Below, in pieces: positions 1-9,330 of a DNA stretch of 64,000 nucleotides. The notes beneath the pieces are model-generated. The model made no database searches, had not been told where the DNA came from, and saw only the letters and a program-made list of their open reading frames with translations. The translations under genes and the position numbers were made by a program. The stretch spans positions 28,151 through 92,150 of the forward strand of contig NZ_FWXI01000023.1 in assembly GCF_900176355.1 (NCBI RefSeq), read 5' to 3'. The stretch's first letter is position 1, and the number at the start of each line of letters is the position of its first letter. Source of the DNA: Sporomusa malonica. Lineage in GTDB: Bacteria; Bacillota; Negativicutes; Sporomusales; Sporomusaceae.

Positions 1-808
1 TTAATTGTCTGGGACCTAAACGACAGATGGCCAGAATCGTCTCGACATTTCTTTTTTTGTCAAACTCCGGTATCAGAATTGTTTCAATTTTAATGATACC
101 TTTTGGCGACGCGAACTCTGTATCGACCGTAACTGTCTCGCCTGTTTCAAAGACCTCTTCACATCGCTCACACCACGTCCGCCAGGTTTCTTCAGGCAAT
201 CCGATGTTATCAAATGTTTTTCCGACAATTTCACCGGGGGGAATTCCGGCGATACGTTCCAGGGCGGAGTTGACAAACAAATAGCGGTGATTCCTGTCAT
301 GACGCGCGATTATATCGGGAAAATTTTCAACTAGATTTTCATATAGCTGTTTTTGTTTTCTTTGCTCCTCTTCCATGGCCAGTCGCTCGGTAATGTCCCT
401 TGCGGTAACAATAACTGCTTCGATATCAGCTTGATCATTATATAACGGGTTTACTAGATATTCAAACGCTCTTTTTCCTCGATTTGGAAAATCAATATCA
501 TTAATAAACTTATGCATTTTGCCTTTAGCAAATACACTGTCGAGAATTGCTTGTATCTGGGTAACTTGTTCAGTATTAATCCCCAATTGCTTACTAGTCT
601 TACCGATAAATGAATCGGGATCTATCTTAAAAAATAGACGATAAGCTAGGTTGGTATAAAGAAAGCGATAGTTTTTGTCTATGATAGAAGTCAACGGCAG
701 TTCGATTTGATAATCCGGTTCCGCTTCCCGCCGGAGGTTGACTATTTGTTCTAGTTGGCTGTCTGCTGCCTTGAGCTTCACAATATAGTCCTCAATGATC
801 CTCGACAA
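1..808 (-). CDS. PAS-domain sensor protein, 3' part cut by window edge
   Basis: An open minus-strand frame runs from position 808 off the left edge with no stop, giving about 269 visible residues. It holds two PAS-like modules in tandem, separated by a short helical linker: the first contains IIDKNYRFLYTN and ends in ARDITER (the usual PAS/PAC exit), the second contains IIARHDRNHRYLFVNSA. The start is inferred as TTG at 808-806, behind GGAAGGGTGAG; an in-frame stop lies further upstream near 893, so only alternative codons are available. No output domain is visible; a histidine kinase, GGDEF or sigma-54 activator could follow outside the window. The upstream neighbour is a divergent diguanylate cyclase. 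The PAS assignment is firm; the function is not. Confidence 0.75.
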   Translation of the reverse strand, partial: MSRIIEDYIVKLKAADSQLEQIVNLRREAEPDYQIELPLTSIIDKNYRFLYTNLAYRLFFKIDPDSFIGKTSKQLGINTEQVTQIQAILDSVFAKGKMHKFINDIDFPNRGKRAFEYLVNPLYNDQADIEAVIVTARDITERLAMEEEQRKQKQLYENLVENFPDIIARHDRNHRYLFVNSALERIAGIPPGEIVGKTFDNIGLPEETWRTWCERCEEVFETGETVTVDTEFASPKGIIKIETILIPEFDKKRNVETILAICRLGPRQL

Positions 809-960
809 GTTCTCACCCTTCCGCCCAATATATGTACTTCTTGCCAATCCTTCGACACCAATGGATAGTTTCCTGCAAATGGAAGTCTGTTTTTAAGCCA
901 TAATACAACTAACTACAATTTTTCAGGGTTATAGACTGTACTGATATCAAGTCCAAATTA

Positions 961-1002
961 AAAAATCCTGCAGAAGTCCTATTAGGATTATGCAGGATTT
1001 TT
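961..1002. terminator. Orphan bidirectional terminator-like hairpin
   Basis: AAAAATCCTGCA (961-972) pairs with TGCAGGATTTTT (991-1002), with an inner TCCT/AGGA pairing, so both strands end in a T-run. It lies between two divergent genes, where no coding transcript should end. In the rest of the 809-1174 gap I see no gene. Confidence 0.6.
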
Positions 1003-1174
1003 TTAAGTTAAATATCTAAGAAATTAATGAAGGTAATTGGGTATGTATTATTCAAAAATAAGAGATATGATTACATCTATAGCGATAAATAAATGAAGAT
1101 AAATGCTTGAAATCGTGATAAAATTGATATAATATGCCAGGTTTTGTCATAATTTAAAAAAGGAGGACTTCTTC

Positions 1175-3070
1175 TTGCGGAACATACCGGCCAGCTCATT
1201 AGCAATGGATGTTTTATTAAAAATGGCAATCGGCGCTACTCTGGTTGTCCTGCTTGTAACCAGTCTTGGATATTGGTACGTTTATGGAAAGGCGGAACAA
1301 GAGGCCATTGACAATCTGAAGAAATTCGTTATAAACCGAACACAGCATGAGGCCATCATGTTTAAGCTCGCAGAAGACAATCTGCATGTTTTTAAGAATA
1401 AATATCTAACCTCGTATCAAGTGGCGCACGAATTTTCGGATGAGGACTTTGATGCATTGTTTTTCAGAGATGCCAAAGGAGCCACCCGAATGAAGAGAGA
1501 ATATTATGACGGGACGCTGACGCCAACCGGATTGTACAGTTCAGGAATGTCCGGCTTTATTGGTAATAATGTAAAAGTGCTAAATGCCGATCTTAAGCGC
1601 CGCTTGATTTTAGGCTACCATTTGATTGCGGAAATGGGTCCAGGATGTAAGACTCGGTTTGCCAATTTTTTTCTGCATGCTACCTACCCGGAAAACGCAA
1701 TTATCATTTACTATCCTGAGTCTCCCTGGGGTCTCAATGCCAGAGCTGATCTAATCATGACAGACGGCGCTGTTGTGAAGGCCACCTTGCAGCAATATAA
1801 TCCAAAGAGACGTGCTGTCTGGACTGGTTTATATTATGACCTCACGGCTAACCAATGGGCAATAACGTATGAATTGCCGGTAGACTATGAAGGACGGCAT
1901 CTGATTACGCCGAGCCATGATATACAGCTGAATGATTTGATAGATAGAATGATATCCGAGCATCTTGAAGGCTCTTATAACTTTATCGTAAGTGCAGACG
2001 GCAATCTTGTCGCTCATCCGCAAAAACTGGACGAGATTAAACAACAAATGGGAGTGTTGAGTCTTGAAAAACTGGGAGATCCAACACTCAGCAGCATGTA
2101 TGAACAAATTAAAAAGTCGGGTGAAGTTGTTACTGACGATGTTAAAATTATTGATGATCATGTAAACGGAACCTACCTGGCTGTAGCCAGAATGGCCGGT
2201 CCAGAGTGGTTGTATGTAACTGTCTACCCCAAGAATCTAATCAGCAATGAAGCTCATAGTACTGCTAAGATTATCATTGTGATTGGAATGACTTTCTTTT
2301 TCTTTATGATGCTGATAGTCCTTTATGTTATTCGAAAAAATGTAGCCATTCCGGTACAGTTGCTCAAAATCGCAGCGGAAAAAATATCTGAAGGCGATTA
2401 CGGAGTTGTGATTGATGGTAAGCTGAAGCTGCCAGACTCAGCGCCAAATGAAATTAGCCTGTTAGTGAAAGCGTTTCGCCATATGGCTATCCAGATCAGG
2501 GATGCAAATAAAATATTGGAAGATAAAATTGAAGAACGGACTCAGGCATTAGAAGCCGTAAATGAAAAGTTAACCGCCTTGAGTTTCTTGGACGGCCTAA
2601 CGGGTATTTACAATCGCCGCGCTTTTGATCAGACTTTTCATGTTAAATTTGAGGAAGCCCGGGAGGGGCGAGACAATTTCGCACTAATGATTTGTGATAT
2701 AGACTTTTTCAAACTATACAATGATCAGTACGGACATGAAACCGGTGATCAAGCGCTGAAAGAAACGGCAGACACTTTGGTACGCAACAGCGGAACTCTG
2801 GGGCATGTATATCGATATGGTGGCGAAGAATTCGCGATCATTATGGAGAATGACCTGCTGAGTTCTTATGAAGAGCGTGCTTTAAATCTGCTAAAAGCTG
2901 TTGAAAAACTCAATAGGGAACACCGCATGAGTCCGTATGGAGTTTTGACAGTGAGTGCCGGACTAGCAGTCTATAACGAAGCTTTTCAGGACATAAAAGA
3001 TATGTTCATTACTGCCGATCAAAATTTATATACCTCGAAAAAAGCTGGCCGTAATCAGCTTACCTTATAG
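1175..3070 (+). CDS. Membrane-bound diguanylate cyclase (GGDEF)
   Basis: Makes cyclic di-GMP from two GTP at the membrane. Order of parts: N-terminal membrane helix (about residues 15-32), a long extracytoplasmic Cache-like sensor region, a second membrane helix (about 365-387), a HAMP-like linker, a short coiled segment, and a GGDEF domain from about residue 465 (DGLTGIYNRRAF). The active-site signature is GGEEF, an active variant. The residues before it contain no RxxD, so the usual inhibitory product site seems absent. The start is TTG at 1175, 8 nt after AGGAGG; no better ATG exists. The signal sensed cannot be read from the sequence. Monocistronic; the next gene converges on it 7 bp downstream. 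Confidence 0.9.
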   Translation: MRNIPASSLAMDVLLKMAIGATLVVLLVTSLGYWYVYGKAEQEAIDNLKKFVINRTQHEAIMFKLAEDNLHVFKNKYLTSYQVAHEFSDEDFDALFFRDAKGATRMKREYYDGTLTPTGLYSSGMSGFIGNNVKVLNADLKRRLILGYHLIAEMGPGCKTRFANFFLHATYPENAIIIYYPESPWGLNARADLIMTDGAVVKATLQQYNPKRRAVWTGLYYDLTANQWAITYELPVDYEGRHLITPSHDIQLNDLIDRMISEHLEGSYNFIVSADGNLVAHPQKLDEIKQQMGVLSLEKLGDPTLSSMYEQIKKSGEVVTDDVKIIDDHVNGTYLAVARMAGPEWLYVTVYPKNLISNEAHSTAKIIIVIGMTFFFFMMLIVLYVIRKNVAIPVQLLKIAAEKISEGDYGVVIDGKLKLPDSAPNEISLLVKAFRHMAIQIRDANKILEDKIEERTQALEAVNEKLTALSFLDGLTGIYNRRAFDQTFHVKFEEAREGRDNFALMICDIDFFKLYNDQYGHETGDQALKETADTLVRNSGTLGHVYRYGGEEFAIIMENDLLSSYEERALNLLKAVEKLNREHRMSPYGVLTVSAGLAVYNEAFQDIKDMFITADQNLYTSKKAGRNQLTL

Positions 3071-3077
3071 CTTTATG

Positions 3078-4016
3078 TTAATATTGCATGTCATATGTAG
3101 CTTCTATGATTTTAATCATTTTATAGAGTAACTCATTATTAGGTGTCGGCACCCCTAGCCGCAGCCCTTCTCTATAAATGGCGCCGTTGATAAATTCAAC
3201 CTCAGTCTTGGTTTTACTTTTCATGTCTTGCGCTGTAGAGGGAAGATGACCGTAAAGTTCGGGATTAATTGGTGTCTTTCCGCCATTAACACTAAGTTGG
3301 TCGTCCGTAAATTGAATCCCGTTTGCTCTTGCAATCGCGATTACTTCATCCATCACCGCTTTCATTAATTCTTCTGTACCTTCTGCCGAAAGTGCCTGCC
3401 CCATTGTTAAGCGTAATAAACCAAAGAGTACATTAATTGAATTATTTCTTAATTTAAGCCATACTTCACTGTCAATATCTTCTCTAAGAATAACTTTTAT
3501 ACCACTTTTCCCGAATAACTCTGCTATTTCTTTCAAATCATCATTGATTATTTTTTGCGTTGATCCAAAACAGATTTTAGAATTATTACCGATAAAGCCA
3601 CGAATATGCCCTATATCAATTAATTTTCCGGCAAATTCTAAAACTCCATATAATATATGGTCCATATCATAATATTTGGCTAAGATCTCAACATTGCCTA
3701 TACCGTTTTGAAGTGTCATGATATAGGTATTTTCCGCTGCAAGACATTTGGCTGATTGAGCCGCAGCTTCAGTATAACAGCCTTTTACTAAAAAAATGAT
3801 TACATCCATTTTTTTACCGATTTCCATTGGAGATTGTACCGCATTTATCTTGATGATCTCATCTGTGCCAGTTATATTAATCTTTAACCCATTGTTTTGT
3901 ATGTGTTTTACAATTGTTTCATTAGTATCAACAAGCCAGACTTCTGCACCAGCTTTTTTCAGCATTGTACCTACCAGACTTCCCATCACACCTGCGCCAA
4001 TAATAGCAAATCTCAT
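3078..4016 (-). CDS. panE: 2-dehydropantoate 2-reductase family (ApbA/PanE)
   Basis: NADPH-dependent reductase family that converts ketopantoate to pantoate in pantothenate/CoA synthesis. The N-terminus MRFAIIGAGVMGSLVG carries the GxGxxG dinucleotide site at the very start, and the C-terminal domain holds the family's catalytic Lys region (SKTKTEVEFINGAI). At about 312 residues it is full length. The start is ATG at 4016, 8 nt behind GGGGGAG; a longer frame from 4046 lacks a ribosome site and would prefix ten residues to the Rossmann strand. The family also includes other 2-oxoacid reductases, so the exact substrate is not certain; a divergent panB lies at 54.6 kb. Followed closely upstream by the yitT-like gene in the same direction (38 bp), a probable two-gene unit. 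Confidence 0.8.
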   Translation of the reverse strand: MRFAIIGAGVMGSLVGTMLKKAGAEVWLVDTNETIVKHIQNNGLKINITGTDEIIKINAVQSPMEIGKKMDVIIFLVKGCYTEAAAQSAKCLAAENTYIMTLQNGIGNVEILAKYYDMDHILYGVLEFAGKLIDIGHIRGFIGNNSKICFGSTQKIINDDLKEIAELFGKSGIKVILREDIDSEVWLKLRNNSINVLFGLLRLTMGQALSAEGTEELMKAVMDEVIAIARANGIQFTDDQLSVNGGKTPINPELYGHLPSTAQDMKSKTKTEVEFINGAIYREGLRLGVPTPNNELLYKMIKIIEATYDMQY

Positions 4017-4054
4017 TAAAATTCTCCCCCTTTTATTCCCGAACACAAGATTAG

Positions 4055-4648
4055 TTATTGCTGAGCGTTCTGCGGAAGGGTAGCAGAAGCTATCTTTCCT
4101 TTAAAGTAGCTAATAATCGAGGATGTTATGATAACTGACAAGATAGAATATAAACCTTTCTCCAGGCCAACTGAATAGAAGTAAGAGATTACGATGATAG
4201 AATCCACGCCAAAAGTGACCTTCCCAGGATCCCAACCGAATCTTTTTTGTAGATAAAGTGCTAAAACATTAACTCCACCTAGGGAAGACCCATTCCAAAA
4301 TAAAAGAGATAATCCAAGTCCTAATAATCCACCACCGAGTATTGCCCCTACATATCCCGGAATGATAAAATCAGGAATTCCCCGGTTTGCTTCTGTAAAT
4401 AAAGAGAGTGTCAGTACAGCAAAAAAGGTTGAAAGGGTAAAATTCCAGCCCATTCGAAAAATAGATAGAAGATAAAAAGGAATACTTACGACCATTAAAG
4501 CAACAGAAAATGGAACATTAAGCAAATAGGATACGCCTAATGCTATTCCTGTGGTTCCACCGGTAACTAGGTGAGAATGGCTAAGGAATATTACTCCGCC
4601 GGTAACTATTATACAGCCAAGAATTACATTTAGGATTTTCCGAAAAAT
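4055..4648 (-). CDS. YitT family membrane protein, probable ATT start
   Basis: Polytopic membrane protein of the YitT/DUF161 family; transport role unknown. The standard-start frame begins only at a TTG at 4525 and would lose the first membrane segment. Upstream of it the same frame continues with typical family sequence (VTGGVIFLSHSHLVTGGTTG) back to an in-frame stop near 4681. No ATG, GTG or TTG exists in that stretch. An AGGAGGGG Shine-Dalgarno lies 6 nt before an ATT at 4648-4646, giving a 197-residue protein with five to six membrane segments. I therefore place the start there. The protein lacks, at this length, the C-terminal cytoplasmic domain of longer YitT proteins. Promoter at 4694-4724. 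Confidence 0.7.
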   Translation of the reverse strand: MFRKILNVILGCIIVTGGVIFLSHSHLVTGGTTGIALGVSYLLNVPFSVALMVVSIPFYLLSIFRMGWNFTLSTFFAVLTLSLFTEANRGIPDFIIPGYVGAILGGGLLGLGLSLLFWNGSSLGGVNVLALYLQKRFGWDPGKVTFGVDSIIVISYFYSVGLEKGLYSILSVIITSSIISYFKGKIASATLPQNAQQ

Positions 4649-4693
4649 ATAAGTCCCCTCCTTTATTTGTTTCTCCTGTTAATCTTTTTAACT

Positions 4694-4724
4694 ATTATAT
4701 AGCCTACGCTTACTGGAGTGTCAA
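4694..4724 (-). promoter_or_regulatory. Promoter for yitT-like/panE unit
   Basis: On the minus strand TTGACA (4724-4719) is followed by overlapping TATATA (17-nt spacer) and TATAAT (19-nt spacer, 4699-4694). It places the transcript start about 40 nt before the proposed ATT codon. Confidence 0.6.
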
Positions 4725-4763
4725 TAAGGCAGTTTGAATGGCTGTTAATTTATCTTCCAGGTA

Positions 4764-4793
4764 TTTACATTTACTAGTTCTGTAACTTATAAT
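4764..4793 (+). promoter_or_regulatory. Promoter for the dicarboxylate symporter
   Basis: TTTACA (4764-4769), 18-nt spacer, TATAAT (4788-4793), 37 bp before the symporter start. It is divergent from the yitT promoter about 40 bp to the left. Confidence 0.55.
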
Positions 4794-4829
4794 TCGAGTT
4801 AGAAGGTGATATAAGGAGGAGGCTATATT

Positions 4830-6050
4830 ATGCATTTGTCCAACAAGATTCTAATAGGTTTGATCTTGGGTGTCGTTGCTGGCTTGATTGCTGGTCCGGA
4901 AAGTCTTGCTTTTATTAAACAATGGGTTGCACCTATAGGGACATTATTTATTAATTTAATTAAAATGATTATAGTACCGTTGGTGTTTGCATCTTTAGTA
5001 GTAGGGGCTTCTAGTTTGGGAGATGTCAAAAAATTAGGTCGTATTGGTGGTAAAACAATTGTTTTCTATTTAGCCACTACGGCTGTAGCCGTGACCATCG
5101 GTATTGTTATGTCTCAGCTTATGAATCCCGGAATTGGTCTCAAATTGCCTGCTAATGCTGTTTATAAGGGAAAAGAAGCCCCGTCAATTATGGATGTATT
5201 TGTTAATATAGTTCCTACCAACCCGATTAAGGCTATGGAATCAGGTGACATGTTACAAATAATTGTTTTTGCCCTATTTGTGGGTATTGGCATCACGCTA
5301 GTCGGCCAGCGTGCTAAGCCTGTAGAAAGTTTCTTTGATGGTTTGGCAGAAGTAACTTACAAAATTGTCAATGTCATTATGTCGGTTGCTCCATACGGCG
5401 TCTTTGCTCTTATTTTACCAGTAGTTGCAGCTAATGGTCCTAAAGTGCTTATTCCTTTGGCCAAAGTAATTGCTGCTGTTTATATCGGATGTCTGTTGCA
5501 CATGGCACTTACTTACAGTGGTTGTGTATCTATTCTAGGACGCATGAGTCCTTTGAAGTTTTTTAAAGGCATACTACCTGCTCAATTAATTGCATTCTCG
5601 ACTTGTAGTAGTGCCGCGACTTTGCCTGTGACTATGAAGAACACCCAGGAAAACCTAGGGGTGTCCAAAGAAGTATCCAGTTTCGTTTTACCGCTTGGTG
5701 CGACTATCAACATGGATGGTACGGCAATCTATCAAGGTGTATGCGCGCTATTTGTTGCTCAGGTATATGGCGTAGATTTGTCCTTAAGTCAGATGATTAT
5801 TATTGTTCTGACTGGTACTTTGGCTTCTATTGGCACAGCAGGTGTGCCAGGAGCTGGTCTAATCATGTTGACCCTCACTTTGCAATCAGTTAATTTGCCT
5901 ATTGAAGGAATTGCTTTAATTGCCGGTATTGATCGGGTATTAGATATGGCCCGTACAACTGTCAACATCACCGGTGACGCTGTTGCATCTGTCTATATTC
6001 AGCAGAGTGAAGATCAGGCATTGAATAAGAATTCTTCAATATCGGTATAA
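4830..6050 (+). CDS. Dicarboxylate/amino acid:cation symporter (DAACS, GltP-like)
   Basis: Secondary transporter of the glutamate/dicarboxylate family, taking up acidic amino acids or C4-dicarboxylates with H+ or Na+. The 406-residue length is normal. It has the serine-rich hairpin (FSTCSSAATLPVT) and the signature GATINMDGTAIYQG, both in the C-terminal transport core, plus a late ARTTVNITGD motif of the substrate site, whose Arg is usual for acidic substrates. The ATG at 4830 follows AAGGAGGAGG. It has its own promoter and is followed by a strong terminator shared with the converging ABC operon, so it is a single-gene unit. Substrate not determined. Confidence 0.88.
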   Translation: MHLSNKILIGLILGVVAGLIAGPESLAFIKQWVAPIGTLFINLIKMIIVPLVFASLVVGASSLGDVKKLGRIGGKTIVFYLATTAVAVTIGIVMSQLMNPGIGLKLPANAVYKGKEAPSIMDVFVNIVPTNPIKAMESGDMLQIIVFALFVGIGITLVGQRAKPVESFFDGLAEVTYKIVNVIMSVAPYGVFALILPVVAANGPKVLIPLAKVIAAVYIGCLLHMALTYSGCVSILGRMSPLKFFKGILPAQLIAFSTCSSAATLPVTMKNTQENLGVSKEVSSFVLPLGATINMDGTAIYQGVCALFVAQVYGVDLSLSQMIIIVLTGTLASIGTAGVPGAGLIMLTLTLQSVNLPIEGIALIAGIDRVLDMARTTVNITGDAVASVYIQQSEDQALNKNSSISV

Positions 6051-6066
6051 TTGTAAAAAATAAATA

Positions 6067-6103
6067 ATGCCCCACCTCTATGGTATCCGGAAGGGTGGGG
6101 CAT
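6067..6103. terminator. Bidirectional terminator
   Basis: ATGCCCCACC (6067-6076) pairs perfectly with GGTGGGGCAT (6094-6103). On the minus strand the stem is followed by a T-rich stretch, so it ends both the symporter gene and the converging ABC operon. Confidence 0.85.
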
Positions 6104-6121
6104 TTGTATAGAAAGATTTTT

Positions 6122-6772
6122 TTAATAACTCCTGGCAGCAAGCCGTCTTTGTTGGAAACGTGCTATGGCAGAGAGTGAATAGTTTACCACAAAGTATAGT
6201 CCGGCGATTGTAGCAAAGATCGTAAATACTTGTGTGGTTGATCCATATTTGCCCATGATAATCATGCCTTTGCCTGTTAAATCCTCTACACCGACAGCCC
6301 AAACGAACGAAGTATCTTTAATGACAGTGGTGAATTGAGACAGCAGGGGCGGGATCATATTGCGGAATGCTTGCGGTAGAATGATGTGAATGAGGGATTG
6401 GTAGTAGTTAAAACCTTGGGAACGGGCAGCTTCCCACTGGCCTTTATGGACTGAGTTAAGTCCGCCCCGGATGATTTCGGCCATAACAGCCGATGTGAAG
6501 ATTGTCATGGCGAGAATTCCGGAGTTGACAGGCTGGAGATTGGTGGAGAACCTGGCCGCAAGGATAAAGAGCAATAGAGGGGTATTACGGATTGAGTCTA
6601 TATAGAGTGTCGCCATTCTGCTATATACCGGATGTCCGGAGAATTGGGCGACCCCCAATATTGTGCCAAATACTAAGCTGAGGACAATGGATACGCTGGC
6701 TATTTTCAAGGTGATGTAAAGACCGTCCAAAAGGAATAAGGCAATTTCGGGTTTAAGAAGATCCTGGATCAT
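6122..6772 (-). CDS. Polar amino acid ABC transporter permease (HisM/GlnP type), second
   Basis: One of two related inner-membrane subunits of a polar amino acid importer. It shows the EAA loop signature [20 protein letters not shown], which docks to the ATPase, and about five membrane helices in 216 residues, the normal family length. Its ATG at 6772 overlaps the end of the first permease gene by 4 bp, indicating translational coupling. It is the last gene of the operon and ends at the shared hairpin 6067-6103. Confidence 0.9.
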   Translation of the reverse strand: MIQDLLKPEIALFLLDGLYITLKIASVSIVLSLVFGTILGVAQFSGHPVYSRMATLYIDSIRNTPLLLFILAARFSTNLQPVNSGILAMTIFTSAVMAEIIRGGLNSVHKGQWEAARSQGFNYYQSLIHIILPQAFRNMIPPLLSQFTTVIKDTSFVWAVGVEDLTGKGMIIMGKYGSTTQVFTIFATIAGLYFVVNYSLSAIARFQQRRLAARSY

Positions 6773-7440
6773 AATGAAACCTCCAGCTTCTTTTCCATTC
6801 GTCTGGCCAAATTAGCTAACGGATAGCAAAGGCAGAGATAGAGCAGACCTGTGATGACATAAGCCGGTCCGTAGTATAGGTTGCTGCTGGACCAGGAGTC
6901 AGCATGATACATAAGATCCCCACCTGCAACCATAGCCAAAACCGAGGTGTTTTTTATAAGGCTTACCGACTGGTTGGTTATGGGTGGCAGTACAATACGT
7001 TTTGCCTGAGGCAAGATAATATAGCGCATGGCCTGCCAATAATTAAAACCTTGTGAATAGGCGGATTCCAATTGGCCCCGTGGGACGGCCTGAAGACCGG
7101 CTCTGATTGCTTCTGCTACATAAGCGCCATGATATACACCAAGTCCCAGTACCCCGATTGAAAACACGGGGAGCATAACACCTAGATGGGGCAGACCGTG
7201 ATATAAAAATATGACCTGAATGACTAACGGGGTATTTTGGATAAATTCGACATAAATCCGGTTTATTACGCGGAAAGATCGACCGGGGGCGGTACCAAGA
7301 ATGCCGAAGAGAATACCAAGGGTCAACGCCAACGCCAAGCCTAAAGCGGCTACCATGATCGTTGTGACAAAACCCTCAGCAAAAACTGACCAATCTTGGA
7401 ATAAAGCCAGCCACTTAAACCCGGCGAAGGGGCCTGGCAC
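6769..7440 (-). CDS. Polar amino acid ABC transporter permease (HisM/GlnP type), first
   Basis: Membrane subunit of the same importer, 223 residues with the family EAA loop in the form [20 protein letters not shown] and about five membrane segments. It begins with GTG at 7440, sharing one base with the stop codon of the binding-protein gene; GGGG about 10 nt upstream serves as ribosome site. The two permeases are paralogs and would form a heterodimer. Substrate specificity cannot be read from permeases. Confidence 0.9.
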   Translation of the reverse strand: MPGPFAGFKWLALFQDWSVFAEGFVTTIMVAALGLALALTLGILFGILGTAPGRSFRVINRIYVEFIQNTPLVIQVIFLYHGLPHLGVMLPVFSIGVLGLGVYHGAYVAEAIRAGLQAVPRGQLESAYSQGFNYWQAMRYIILPQAKRIVLPPITNQSVSLIKNTSVLAMVAGGDLMYHADSWSSSNLYYGPAYVITGLLYLCLCYPLANLARRMEKKLEVSL

Positions 7441-8264
7441 TATTTAAGACCCCATTTTACCAGAAGTTTATCAATTTCACCGGATTTTTTCATGTCGTTT
7501 AGAGTGTCATTTACTTGTTTAGCTAGAGCGGTATTAGTTTTTTTGGTAGCTGCTCCATATTGTTGTGGGCTATAGCGCTCGGAAAGGATGACGGTAGAGT
7601 CATCTAAATAACCAAAGAGGATAGCTGCGTCAACACTAAAGCAGTCCACGCGACCAGAATCCAACGCAGCTTTTACTTCTGCATAGGTGCCAAATTCAAG
7701 GAAGTTTACCTTAATGCCTTGCTTGTCAGCCTCTTCTTGCACTGCTTTACGGCTGGTAGAACTCTGGGCAACCCCGATCTTTTTACCGGCTAGATCTTTT
7801 AACCCTTGTACGCCGGCTGCCTTTTTAACCATTAGAGCAACGCCGTCAGTATAATAGGGATCAGAGAAATTATAGCTGTTCTTGCGCTCTTCGGTAATGG
7901 TAAAGGTGGCAAGCACAAGGTCGACATCGCCATTATCAAGCAGTGGGCCGCGTGTCTTAGCAACCGTGCCTGTCAGCTCAATCTTGTTTTCATCACCAAC
8001 TAATTTTTTTGCCAAAGCTTTGACCAGATCAATTTCGAAGCCTTCGATATTACCTGTTTTAGGGTCTTTGTAGCCAAATTTGGGGACATCGACTTTGACA
8101 CCGGCTTTAAGTACGCCACGGTCTTTGATAGCCTTAATGTCTGGTGGTGTTGCATCTTTGGACGCAGCTGGTGTTGTTGAGGAACCGCCGCAGCCAGCAA
8201 GGAAGATACTAAAAGCCAGAAGCATAACCAAAGAAAGGAATACTGGTTTTTTCATGAGTTTCAT
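7440..8264 (-). CDS. Amino acid ABC transporter substrate-binding lipoprotein
   Basis: Extracytoplasmic binding protein (SBP_bac_3 family) that delivers a polar amino acid to the permeases. The N-terminus is a lipoprotein signal ending in LAGC, so it would be acylated and membrane-anchored. The family core follows: GVLKAGVKVDVPKFGY, GFEIDLVKALAKKL, NFSDPYYTDGVALM, then the hinge region GKKIGVAQSS. 274 residues is normal. The ATG at 8264 follows GGAGG. The residues resemble the glutamine/glutamate/aspartate group, but the exact ligand is inference. Confidence 0.9.
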   Translation of the reverse strand: MKLMKKPVFLSLVMLLAFSIFLAGCGGSSTTPAASKDATPPDIKAIKDRGVLKAGVKVDVPKFGYKDPKTGNIEGFEIDLVKALAKKLVGDENKIELTGTVAKTRGPLLDNGDVDLVLATFTITEERKNSYNFSDPYYTDGVALMVKKAAGVQGLKDLAGKKIGVAQSSTSRKAVQEEADKQGIKVNFLEFGTYAEVKAALDSGRVDCFSVDAAILFGYLDDSTVILSERYSPQQYGAATKKTNTALAKQVNDTLNDMKKSGEIDKLLVKWGLK

Positions 8265-8295
8265 AATAAATTACCTCCATTTTTTTATGTAGATA

Positions 8296-9021
8296 TTAGT
8301 GTAGGATACGGCTCAAAAATAGTTTTGTTCGATCATGTTCAGGACTAACAAAAAAGTGTTCCGGCGTCCCTTGCTCCATAATCCGGCCTTCATCCATAAA
8401 AATGACTCTGTCTGCAACCCGGCGGGCAAAACCCATTTCATGAGTGACTACGACCATGGTGATTCCTTCATTGGCTAGGTCAACCATAACGTCGAGAACT
8501 TCTTTAATCATTTCAGGGTCTAACGCGGAAGTAGGCTCATCAAATAGCATTATTTTTGGATGCATGTTAAGGGCACGCGCGATGGCGACGCGTTGTTGTT
8601 GGCCGCCTGACAATTGAGATGGATAAGCAGAGGCTTTTTCCCTAAGACCTACTCGATCAAGGAAGGACATGCCTGTTTCTTCAGCTGATTCTTTCTTGAC
8701 TCCCTTTAAAAGAATGGGTGCAAGGGTTAGGTTCTCCAACACAGTTTTGTGGGGATAGAGATTAAATTGCTGGAAGACCATAGCTGCTGATTGTCTTATT
8801 TGGTTTACGGAAGAGTTGGGGGCGGTGATGTCTACGCCATCAACGATAACTTTACCGCTATTCGGGCGCTCTAATAGATTCATACACCTGATCATTGTGC
8901 TTTTGCCAGAACCGCTAGGGCCGATAACGACGAGCTTTTCACCCGTTTTGACAGTCAAATTAATGTCTTTAAGTACATGGTTGCTTCCGAAAGACTTATT
9001 TACCTTATCTAAGGTAATCAT
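8296..9021 (-). CDS. Amino acid ABC transporter ATP-binding protein (GlnQ type)
   Basis: ATPase that powers the importer encoded next to it. All motifs are present: Walker [11 protein letters not shown]-loop FQQFNLYPH, signature [15 protein letters not shown], Walker [13 protein letters not shown], and the switch His in VVTHEMGFA. The start is ATG at 9021, 7 nt after AGGAGG; a GTG two codons earlier is too near the ribosome site. It is the first gene of a four-gene operon (ATPase, binding protein, two permeases); its leader contains a terminator-like hairpin (see 9059-9099), suggesting regulation by premature termination. Confidence 0.92.
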   Translation of the reverse strand: MITLDKVNKSFGSNHVLKDINLTVKTGEKLVVIGPSGSGKSTMIRCMNLLERPNSGKVIVDGVDITAPNSSVNQIRQSAAMVFQQFNLYPHKTVLENLTLAPILLKGVKKESAEETGMSFLDRVGLREKASAYPSQLSGGQQQRVAIARALNMHPKIMLFDEPTSALDPEMIKEVLDVMVDLANEGITMVVVTHEMGFARRVADRVIFMDEGRIMEQGTPEHFFVSPEHDRTKLFLSRILH

Positions 9022-9058
9022 TAGCACTCCTCCTCTCTTGCAAAAATTGGTAGAAAAA

Positions 9059-9099
9059 AGGCGCTCAATCCATAAATGGATTGAGCGCCTTTGCTCAAC
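9059..9099 (-). promoter_or_regulatory. Putative transcription attenuator in the ABC operon leader
   Basis: Perfect 14-bp stem AGGCGCTCAATCCA (9059-9072) / TGGATTGAGCGCCT (9077-9090); read on the minus strand it is followed by six T, a complete intrinsic terminator 38 nt before the first gene. Just upstream on the same strand GTTGAGC (9099-9093) can pair with the GCTCAAT that starts the terminator region, forming a competing antiterminator. No minus-strand gene precedes it, so it is not a readthrough stop. The effector is unknown. Confidence 0.6.
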
Positions 9100-9131
9100 G
9101 TGTTTGCTATATATGTTGCTGATATTTTTTT

Positions 9132-9160
9132 ATTATATATTCCCGCAATCAAGAAATCAA
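9132..9160 (-). promoter_or_regulatory. Promoter for amino acid ABC operon
   Basis: TTGATT (9160-9155), 17-nt spacer, TATAAT (9137-9132) on the minus strand. Transcription would start near 9125, just before the attenuator hairpin. Confidence 0.55.
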
Positions 9161-9330
9161 GGATTATTTCACTAAAATGTAATGCTTATGCAAAGTGAGG
9201 GGAGATTTGTGTTTAAATGAAACACAATCTATTACTATCCTTTTGCTGAACATGTGATTATTATCATAGTTTAGGTGTGGGAAAAGTTGTATAGTTATAA
9301 TAGAACAGCAATTTACAGGAGGGTTAAATT

